DNA of 64,000 nt from Triatoma infestans. Lineage: Eukaryota; Arthropoda; Insecta; Hemiptera; Reduviidae. The DNA lies in contig JAAEAF010002699.1 in NCBI GenBank assembly GCA_011037195.1, positions 62,001 to 126,000 of the forward strand, in the 5' to 3' direction. Position 1 is the stretch's first letter. Each line of letters starts with the position of its first letter. The notes beneath the pieces are model-generated. The model worked only from the letters and a program-made list of their open reading frames with translations. It was not told where the DNA came from and searched no databases. Shown piece by piece: positions 55,810 to 64,000 of the stretch. The translations under genes were made by a program, and so were the position numbers.

Positions 55810-56849
55810 TATGCAGTGGTATTTCAGTGAAGAACCAATTGTTCAGCCAAATTTTGTTTTATTTTATCAACTTTTTAGTTACAGATCTTTTTAATACATT
55901 TCTTACGTTTCGGCACTAAACGTGCCATCCTCAGAGGAAATTCATTATTTATTCTGTAATTTATGTGAAAATTTTTTCATACATTATTTTGTGGGCTTCG
56001 TTTTTTATCTTAAGCATTGTCTGCTTTCGTTTTTGGATAAAATTGTTTAATATTTTATAAAGTCAGCCAAATATTTTTTATTGTTGGTACCGTGAAATAT
56101 GTTTCATATTCTTATCTTAATTTTTTGAGAATGTAGTTTGTGTCTTTATTTTTCTTTTTATTTTTCCTTTATCTGGCTTCGTTATATTTATTATGTTATT
56201 GTTTTTTGCATTTTGGTTTATTTTACAATGGAAAACTATTTCTTGTTTGTTCCAAACAGCCACATCATATTTATTTAAATATTAGACTCACGTGGTTTTT
56301 TCTTTCTTATTTTTCAGTTTCTTTTTGTATGTTTATTGTTTGTAAAATTAAGATACAGATTGAGTCGCCTTACTTATTTGGCTGTTTAGTGGCAGACTAT
56401 TTGGTTTATTTTACAATAAATAGTTTTCCATTGTAAAATAAACCAAAATGCAAAAAACGATAACATAATAAATATAACGAAGCCAGACAAAGGAAAAAGA
56501 AAAAGAAAAATAAAGACACAAACTACATTCTCAAAAAATTAAGATAAGAATATGAAACATATTTCACGGTACCAACAATAAAAAATATTTGGCTGACTTT
56601 ATAAAATATTAAACAATTTTATCCAAAAACGAAAGCAGACAATGCTTAAGATAAAAAACGAAGCCCACAAAATAATGTATGAAAAAATTTTCACATAAAT
56701 TACAGAATAAATAATGAATTTCCTCTGAGGATGGCACGTTTAGTGCCGAAACGTAAGAAATGTATTAAAAAGATCTGTAACTAAAAAGTTGATAAAATAA
56801 AACAAAATTTGGCTGAACAATTGGTTCTTCACTGAAATACCACTGCATA
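55810..56849. mobile_element. 1,040-bp palindromic foldback structure
   Basis: Arms 55,810-56,241 and 56,418-56,849 (432 bases each) are reverse complements that I found to match with only rare differences. The spacer is 176 bases. The outer ends begin TATGCAGTGGTATTTCAGTG and its reverse. Each arm carries CTCTGAGGATGGCACGTTTA followed by GTGCCGAAACG. The left duplicate (33,520-33,560) lacks the whole structure. Confidence 0.9.
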
Positions 56850-57415
56850 TTTTATTATTATTTATATTATTTTTTCTGATTTTTTTCAAGGTGCACAACA
56901 GCTTTGCATCTGTTTCTAATTTGTAAGGACTCATCGGGGATGCATATCCATACCCACCACTCTAACAATTTCTACAGCAAACCCACAGTCTAGGTCTAAT
57001 CATATTCCTCTACTCCCTTATATCACTTATAAAATAAATACCTATACACAAGACACCAGCAAACATATGTATAGCTAGTTTCACAATAAATGAAATAGAT
57101 GAACCTCCCTAAGATATTCGAGAGTCTTATTGATAATAATTTTTCTTATTATAAAATTGTGTATAAATATTTTTGTTTTGGAATAAGTGAAGTTAGGCAA
57201 ATTTATTAGTTATACTAGTTAAATCCTAAAATGTCAAAAAAGAAAAAAAAATGGCTGAAATAATAATAATAATGCCCCTGCAGGACCGCGGACAAAATAG
57301 ACATAATCCAAATCCAGGATGACGTATGAAGCAACTAACAGGATATGGGGGAATAACAATTTTGAGTGAGGTCGGCTCTCCCTACTAGTCTAAGCTGATA
57401 GGTTGTTACAGTTGT
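56850..57415. other. L4 intron, duplicated block
   Basis: Paralogue of 33,550-34,115. It ends abruptly at 57,415, where the 6.3-kb insertion starts. Confidence 0.7.
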
Positions 57416-58280
57416 TGCAGTACGCGGCCAACTCAGCAGTTAGCAGTTAATTTTATTTTATTTTATTTTATTTTTTATGTTTAATGGGGAAAATTTGTAA
57501 GGGAAAAGGCGGAAGATGAATGTATTGGAAAGTTAGATTTGCGTGGAAATAGAGAAGGAAGTGGTATATAGTTATACGTAAAGAGAGTAATAGTAAGAAA
57601 ATAACAAATGTTTGAGTATAATCGAACATAATAATAATAATACTAATAAGAAATTGTTAGGGAGATAAACAATTGTGGACAATAGAGTGACGCGCGTGGC
57701 GCGTGTGGAAGTGAGCCTGCACACGGACAGCAGTACCCAGCCGACTGTGGAGAGAATTAAAGCTCCAACTCTCTTCGGTTTTACCGGATTTTTTGTTCCA
57801 ATTTGGAAAATTCTTGTCTCCGTATCCGCCAGCCTGGGAGCAGCGGACATTCGCCTGGAAAAGGATTGAGCAGTCAGACGATTTTTGGAGTAGAGCTACA
57901 CCGAAGAACACCGCCTCTGCATACAACAACGAAGAAAAAAAAAAAAAAGGGTGCACCCGTCAGTTAAGTGAACTGTTTCTTTATATATATTTCATAGCAC
58001 GTAATATTACTCTCTTTTAACAAAAAAAAAAATACAAGAAAAAAAGAGAAAAAGGGGGTGAGGTTTAATATAGGAACTAATATTTTAAATAGGTTGCGTA
58101 TTTTATCTATTATAATTTTTTTTATATCTTTGAGAATCATTTTGAGTTTATTGTATTGAGGAGAATTTACAAGGAGATTAGTATTTTTTTGTTTCTATTT
58201 TTTTTTCAGTTTATTAGGTTTGAAGAAGATTGTTTTTTGTTTTCTCTTTTCTGTTTGAGTTGTATTTATATTTTTATAAA
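57416..58280. other. unassigned left part of a 6.3-kb insertion
   Basis: Starts TGTTACAGTTGTTGCAGTAC. It contains (ATTTT)n, a G+C-richer stretch at 57,680-57,900 and a purine tract AAAAAGAGAAAAAGGGGG (58,040). No gene. The purine tract could be a polypurine tract of an LTR element whose body was replaced by the LINE. Confidence 0.35.
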
Positions 58281-58425
58281 ATATATTTATTTATTTTTAT
58301 TTATTTATTTATTTATTTGCAAAAACTTAATATACAAAGAAGTTTGGGAGAATACAATTGATATATCTACAAATATATGCACGTATAACAAGCTAGTCTC
58401 AAAAAATCCATTTCAACAGCAGTAA

Positions 58426-61400
58426 TTAAAGTGAACTTTCTTCTAAGACATATTTTCTTAGCATAAGAGAGCCTTTGACATAATAGAAAAGACTACTCAA
58501 ATATCGCTTATTTTTTATATCTAAAATATCAACTACAGTATCAGAGGTCAAACACAATGGTTCAAGATATGATTTTCTTAATTTCACAAAGCATGGGCAG
58601 CGAAAAAGAAAATGCGCTAGATCGTCAGCCTCTTTATAATTACATATCGGGCAAAATTGACTATTATCTAGAGTAAAAAATTCCCCTTTATACGTAAGCT
58701 TACAGAGATTTTTATTTGAGACTCTCAGCTGGCTGATTAGTCTAATTTCCATTATATGACATTCAAAGTTAATGTAGTGCTCTTCAAAATTTAAGGAAGA
58801 AATTAATCTGTACAATACTTGGAATTTAATACACTAACTAGATCTTTAGAAAATGAATGGTTACGCATTTTTGCAATTAAAGCATTTCTATGGTTTTTTA
58901 ACACGTCATAACTCAGATTTTCCCAAACATTATCAGCTCCGACAGATATAAAAAGATTTTGCACTTGACTAGCCCAATTCAATTCGCTATTGTTATTTAC
59001 CTGTCTACTCCAATTGATCAAGCTTAAGAAACTTAACTTTGGTAGTCTTTCGTCCGGCATTTCTAAAATTCTAATCAGACAGTTAACAATCCTGGCAAAA
59101 ATTTTTACTTTCAACTCCCTAACACCTGCTTCCATCCTCACAATATAATTAGGTGTGTAATTAGGCCATACATAAATTGACTTAAAAAATTTGAGTTGAA
59201 CCTTCTCAATGTTAGCAAAATACCGCAATGCCCATATTTCGGACAAATGCAAAGCCGTCGCTTCCACTATCGAATTAAATAATTTACATCTTGCTTGGTG
59301 CGAAACTGTCTTAGCGTTTATGAGAATATTTTTTACTCTACTCATCGCAAAGTACCCTCTCTGAATAAAGTATTTAGATGCCAGATGAAATTTCCCAGAT
59401 GCCGAAAACGGAACTCCAAGATAAGTGTAGGAACTGGTAACCTCATTTTCTGCCCTTGATAATAAATAGGTTGGAAAAATTGTCTATTATGTGATTTTTT
59501 AAAGATAACAATTTTAGTTTTATCACCGTTGATTTGCAAAGAATGACTTTGGCAGTAACTTTGAAGATGCCTAAACTTATTTACAAGATCACTTCGAGAA
59601 TCCGCCAAGATTACCATATCGTCGGCATAGAGCAACATGATGACATCGACTTTGCGGTTAATTGGTATCCCTGAAAAATTTGCGTTTCTCATATAGCTCT
59701 CTACATCCGACAGGAATAAATTGAATAAAATTGGGCTCAAGGATTCCCCTTGGAGGATCCCTTTGATGATAGCAATCTCTTCACTAAATCTATTATTTAC
59801 ACTCAACAGCATGGAAGCTCTTGAGTATAGGCTGTTTAAAATTCTTAAAAATTTCGAACTCACCCCAAGGTATCCTAATTTATTCCACAATAACTGGTGC
59901 TCTACAGAGTCAAACGCCTTTCGAAAATCTATAAACATTCCATAAACTTAAGCATTTTTTTTTAATGTTCATACTGATAAGTGCCGAAAGTGTGAAAACA
60001 TTATCAAAGCATCCTCTAGACTTTATGAAACCCGATTGGATTTCGGGATTACATTATTTGCATTAGCCCATTTAGACAGCCTTAACCTTAAAATATTAGT
60101 GAATAGTTTACACAAGGTAGAGAACAATGCAATGCCCCTGTAATTATTACAATCACTTTTATCTCCTTTTTTATACAGCATTTTCAGTATTACAGTGGAC
60201 CACAACCTGGGAGTTGTTTCCTCAGTTATTATTTTATTGAATAAGTGTAGAATGTATTTACGCCAATTACCATCTAGTTTTGTATAGATTTCATTAGGGA
60301 TGGAGTCAACTCCAGGTGCTTTTCTCATTTTACATAGACCTATAACATTATTTAACTCGCTTATCGAGATCGGGTCATCCAAAATAGGTAAGGTAGTTAG
60401 TAAATAGGGTGTTAGCGAAATATTTACCCCTTCTGGAAACATACTTTTATAGAATGTGTACCATTTTTCCAAGGTAATTGGACAATTGTTTGCAGAAAAA
60501 GGCGTAACTTGTCTGACAGTTTTCCAAAATTCTGAACTATTGCGAACATTTGAAAATCTATTAGATATATCGAGCCAATAATTTGTACGTTTCTCTTTGA
60601 TAGTTTTTCTATAAATATCTCTACAGTGTAAATAATTTTGAAGAGCACTTGCACAAGCTGGTTTACTCTTATATTTCCTGTATGCCCTACGCATTTCTGC
60701 TTTATTCGATTTACATACATTATCATACCATGGTTTATTTCTAAAATTAATTCCTTCAACATTACTAGTTCTTATATTTAAGACCATTTCATTACTATCC
60801 ATACATAATTTCATTACACTAACAAACCTTTCATACAGCTCATTTATTTCAAGATCATAGTAATCGCAATTAAATAATGTTTCCAAACTGAATTTAAACA
60901 TTGAACATTTATTATTATCCCATCTGAATATTTGGCGAGAAATTAATTGATTTTTATCTACTAATTTACGATTCTGTTCACCGATGGTGAGCCAACAGAA
61001 CTGATGGTTACAATTATCAGATGTATTACAAATTTCCAGATCTGATATTATCTTAATGGCATTCTGGTCTACAATAACCAAATCAATTACGCTTTGTCCA
61101 ACACTTGACAGAAACGTATAATGAGCAGGGCAATCAGAGGCAGTTCGCCCATTTAGAATTACAAGCCCATTACTATCAACAAACTCAATGAACTGCTTTC
61201 CCCTGGAATTAGTTACTGGATCAAAAGAATGCCTTTGCTCAAAAATTCTAGAACCATCAAAAACCGTATCTTCAATATTATTATTTAATTCAGCAACTCT
61301 CGAATTAAAATCCCCTCCACAAATAAAACTAATATTGCAATATATCTCCTTAATTCTGCTGATTACAATATTTAAATTCTCAATTTTTAAGCTAACTTCC

Positions 61401-61807
61401 TGATCACGTATATTGTAGACAACACCTACAATATAACATTCTAAATTATTTTTAATTCTTAAAAATATCCAATCATTGTTTCTATCAAGTAATTGAACAG
61501 ACCAGTTTTTTTTAATAGCACAAATAATTCCACCTTTCGCTCTGCCGAAATGTTTTTCTTTAACCGCAACAGAAGATACAATTTGAAAATCTTGCAAAAA
61601 ATAAGGCAATTCTATATCTGACGAAATATGCCAAGTCTCACAAAAACCCAACACCTCAAATTGCTTTAAAAACTCACACTCTTTTAAATCAAAATTAAAT
61701 ACTTTACCAAAGCCTTCCACATTCGAAAAACCAAAATATTTACAAAAATTTACCTCATAATTAACACTTAAACAAGCCTCTAACTTTTTCATATTACAAG
61801 GTTTCAT
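58426..61807 (-). pseudogene. LINE ORF2: endonuclease-reverse transcriptase, broken by frameshifts
   Basis: First frame 61,807-60,023 (594 codons): endonuclease with LGFCETWHIS (Glu), FICGGDFNSRVAELNN (D-x-N) and SVIDLVIVD, then RT start APGVDSIPNEIYTKL and KKGDKSDCNNYRGIALFSTL. Frame changes near 60,040 and in the A run near 59,950 lead to 59,938-59,342 with FIDFRKAFDSVEHQLLWNKL, GILQGESLSPILFNLFLSD and LLYADDMVIL (catalytic). Another change near 59,430 leads to 59,345-58,803, and one more near 58,812 leads to the Cys/His end CPICNYKEADDLAHFLFRC. All catalytic motifs are kept. Only about four indels separate it from an uninterrupted ORF. Confidence 0.9.
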
Positions 61808-62754
61808 TTCTTGTGCGCACGGAATAAAAAATCTTCCAAATTACTTTGATTTGCCAGCACAGTTTTCCTCTTGCGACCTCTTGAGGCGGTGGAATTTTTT
61901 GATGAAGTTTCCGACAATGTGTCTAGATTTTCGCCATCCTCTAACAGCTCCTCATCCTCTACTACATAAGGGAAATTCAACTTTAAATCAGTGAGTGTTC
62001 TTATAAGACGCGCTGGACTTCCGTCTTGTAGTCTTATAAAAATTTTTCCATTCCTCGTCCATAAATACTTAAACCTTCCCTCCTTCCTGAGAACGTTAGC
62101 CGTCCTGTATATATTCATATTACCAGGTGAAAGGTATTCAAAAATCTTAACGTCTTGAAATTGTGGCACTTTCAAAACATCATTCTTCTTCTCTTTAAAC
62201 TTTTTCCAAAACAATTGTTTAAACTTATTATTTGAAAATCTCAAAATTATTGGAGGATCGACAGCTTCACGTTTACTTTTAATTCTATAACAGAAATCAA
62301 TGCTGTCATCAGAATATTGACATTCCAACAGCTCTAAGATTTTTTTAACAATTTCTGTTAAATCTTCGTTTTCTGATTTTTTTATATTTAAAATTTTGAT
62401 ACCGATATAATAATTAGACTGTGTTAAGCTATTTACATCGGCAACAAGCTGGTTCAATTCACCTTTTAAAATCTTATTCTCCTTTTGTAATTTTAGAATT
62501 TGCGTATTCTGTTTTTTTAAATTTTTAGTTACTGATTCAGAAATTTCTTTTATTTCTGTTCTTACGGCGCATAATGAAGAAGAAATTTCTTTATAATTTG
62601 AAATAGCTGTATTTATATCTGTTCTTATAGAAGTTAGATCATTTGTGAATTTCTTATCAATGGACTCTAACCTTAGGAGAATAGTATTGAGAACATTCCC
62701 ACCGTCCTTTCCACCTTGCTCCAACTCTTTACTAGCCATTCCCCCACTACTCAT
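61804..62754 (-). CDS. LINE ORF1 protein (coiled coil and baculovirus FP-like domain), intact
   Basis: 316 codons, complete. Residues about 20-120 are rich in heptad-like Leu/Ile/Lys patterns (a coiled coil for trimerisation). Residues about 125-260 (FCYRIKSKREAVDPPIILRF, YLWTRNGKIFIRLQDGSPAR) match the FP25K-like domain found in ORF1 of several insect LINEs. The C-terminus is basic (SRGRKRKTVLAN) and could bind nucleic acid. It is predicted to coat the element RNA. The stop overlaps the ORF2 start as ATGA (61,807-61,804). An upstream Met at codon 6 is possible, but the first Met gives the longest frame. Confidence 0.85.
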   Translation of the reverse strand: MSSGGMASKELEQGGKDGGNVLNTILLRLESIDKKFTNDLTSIRTDINTAISNYKEISSSLCAVRTEIKEISESVTKNLKKQNTQILKLQKENKILKGELNQLVADVNSLTQSNYYIGIKILNIKKSENEDLTEIVKKILELLECQYSDDSIDFCYRIKSKREAVDPPIILRFSNNKFKQLFWKKFKEKKNDVLKVPQFQDVKIFEYLSPGNMNIYRTANVLRKEGRFKYLWTRNGKIFIRLQDGSPARLIRTLTDLKLNFPYVVEDEELLEDGENLDTLSETSSKNSTASRGRKRKTVLANQSNLEDFLFRAHKK

Positions 62755-62990
62755 TTCTTCTTAAAAATGTACTCAATTTTCTTCTTTAATTACAAGTTAA
62801 TTATACAAAATTAGAAACTGAGAACAACACTAATCACTGAAAAAGGCATAAAAGAACAATTTCACAAAATTTCAATTCAATCCGTTAATTTTTAACTGAA
62901 AAACGATGAACTTAACATAAAGCCGATGCTAACTGTACGGGATCTACTCCCAAACTCTATAAAATATATTTATATTTTTTAGGCAAGTTG

Positions 62991-63724
62991 TGTTTTTAAT
63001 TTACGTTAGCACCCTTTTCCGGTGCTGGAAAAGAAATAAAAGGCACGGAGAGAGTAGAATTTGTGAAGGGAAATTATAATTTTTTTGTGTAAGCAGCATA
63101 TTCCACCTCCACGTGATTGCAAGGTAAGAGTTTTTCTTTTTTTTTTATTTGTTCGCCCATATTGTGGACAAATATTGAGGAAAGAGTGAAATAACAACAA
63201 CAGAAGAAGAAAACGATTCATCTTTACGTATTTCCGGTGAGGAGGGGGGACCCTAATAGTACGGAGAAAGTTCACCTAGTTGTCAGGCCGGTAGCTAAGG
63301 GAGCTAAGGCACCGATTAACATAGGGTTCAATCCCCGCTGTGAATGAAATTTTATTTTAAAATTATTTTCTGGTGTAAAACATTTCTTTTTATTTTGGTT
63401 ATATGAACGTCTCCATTTAACTTATTTTAATTTAATTGATTTTAGTAACCATAAGGTTATTGTTAATTAATACCATTAAATTATCAATATTCCTTTTATA
63501 AGGCTTTACCTTTAGTTCCTGTGGGGCTTTCGCCACTTTTCCCACTAGACCCCTTCCCCAAATGACGTGGCGCCAAACTGTTATTATATTATTTATTGAT
63601 ATTGTTATTATTATTTATTATTGGATTTTAGTTGGATTATTGGATTTATTTATTGCAATTATTTATATTCATTCGGAACCCACCCCTTCACCTTCTGAGC
63701 GTGGGCACTAAATGTAGTGTTACA
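62991..63724. other. right part of the 6.3-kb insertion: tRNA-like element and TGGCGCC site
   Basis: 63,006-63,275 could be the LINE 5' leader. 63,288-63,345 has a tRNA-like GTAGCTAAGGGAGCTAAGGC and GGGTTCAATCCCC (B box), probably a SINE head. At 63,559-63,575 the minus strand reads TTTGGCGCCACG, like an LTR-element primer-binding site, with a 150-base candidate LTR between it and 63,725 (minus strand TGTAACACTACATTTAG...). Each of these is weak on its own. Confidence 0.4.
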
Positions 63725-64000
63725 CAGTGAACAAGAACATACACACACACTGGCAATTATGTGGGGTACCCAATTAGGGCTTGACGTAACTCAAAGTGTG
63801 AGCTACCGTGCTAACATTTTCTAGAAATTTGTGGGCGACCTATAATGATAGGAATCATATATAATTGTGTGTGTGTGTATATGCATAGTATACATATTTA
63901 TATAAATTTAATATTCTATAATGTAGAGCGACGCTCTATGTTGCCGTGTAGTCGAATGCTGCTCAGCCAAGTTCGGGCGTTGTATAAATCAAATAAAAAA
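63725..64000. other. duplicated L4 intron block resumes (paralogue of 34,118-34,476)
   Basis: GGGTACCCAATTAGGGCTTG, AAAGTGTGAGCTACCGTGCT and AGAGCGACGCTCTATGTT occur in the same order at 34,150-34,430. The match runs to the window end, so L4's remaining exons are expected beyond 64,000. Confidence 0.85.

Larger units (their letters stand above)
58281..62990 (-). mobile_element. almost full-length LINE (non-LTR retrotransposon), same family as 25,020-28,560
   Basis: Minus strand: a leader right of 62,754, ORF1 (62,754-61,804), ORF2 (61,807 to about 58,426) and a short 3' end with an (AAAT)n tail read from the minus strand (58,281-58,319). ORF2 has an apurinic-type endonuclease, reverse transcriptase and a C-terminal Cys/His knuckle, and no RNase H. 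A handful of one-base frameshifts break ORF2 while long frames survive, so the copy was active not long ago. The FP-like ORF1 and lack of RNase H place it near CR1/Vingi-like groups, but I do not assign a clade. Confidence 0.9.

Noticed and set aside
56140..56436. 98-codon hydrophobic frame, apparently a membrane protein
   Set aside because: It lies across one arm and the spacer of the palindrome; T-rich DNA reads as Phe/Leu/Tyr. No homologue in the other duplicate.
58156..58425. 89-codon Phe/Ile-rich frame
   Set aside because: Low-complexity T-rich LINE 3' tail and flank.

Overview
The window is AT-rich animal DNA with no prokaryotic-style gene packing. It has many nested transposon remains and one recognisable family of spliced host genes on the minus strand: secreted triabin/nitrophorin-type lipocalins. 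That family is the hallmark of triatomine (blood-feeding reduviid bug) saliva, so a triatomine or close hemipteran is the likeliest source. This assignment rests on translated motifs, not on a database search.

Host genes. One lipocalin gene (here L2) can be assembled from six short exons between 42,086 and 29,958. Every intron phase agrees and the product is 181 residues: an 18-residue signal peptide, six cysteines and a stop. A second gene (L4) enters from beyond the right edge and shows its last two coding exons (55,547-55,449 and 52,289-52,174). A third (L1) shows its promoter and first coding exon at 836-829 and runs off the left edge. A fourth, orphaned terminal exon lies at 45,795-45,684. 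A second copy of the TATA box and first exon (43,061-43,054) lies 1 kb upstream of L2's own. The window is therefore a tandem array of lipocalin genes, all on the minus strand.

Layout. 0-3 kb: mariner-like fragment, SINE, L1 first exon, two long hairpin repeats. 3-6.7 kb: unclassified repeat with ~290-bp internal repeats, minisatellite, SINE-like unit. 6.8-11.7 kb: decayed BEL/Pao retrotransposon. 12-15.3 kb: MITE and two more copies of the unclassified repeat. 15.5-17.3 kb: LINE pieces. 18.5-20.9 kb: broken piggyBac. 21-23 kb: Tc1 remnant. 23.3-25 kb: LINE 3' end. 25-28.6 kb: LINE split by an LTR. 29.9-43.1 kb: L2 with TEs in its introns. 43.4-45.1 kb: hairpin repeats and a SINE. 46-46.9 kb: Penelope-like fragment. 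48.2-51 kb: Tc1, LINE and mariner copies. 52-57.4 kb: L4 end plus a 1-kb palindrome. 58-63 kb: almost full-length LINE. 63.7-64 kb: the duplicated block resumes.

The left (0.8-34.5 kb) and right (42-64 kb) parts look like two colinear paralogous copies separated by later insertions. For several elements the other copy shows the empty site. Between the two copies of one lipocalin exon, the coding exon differs about twice as much or more than its introns, mostly by amino-acid-changing substitutions. The other exon is almost identical.
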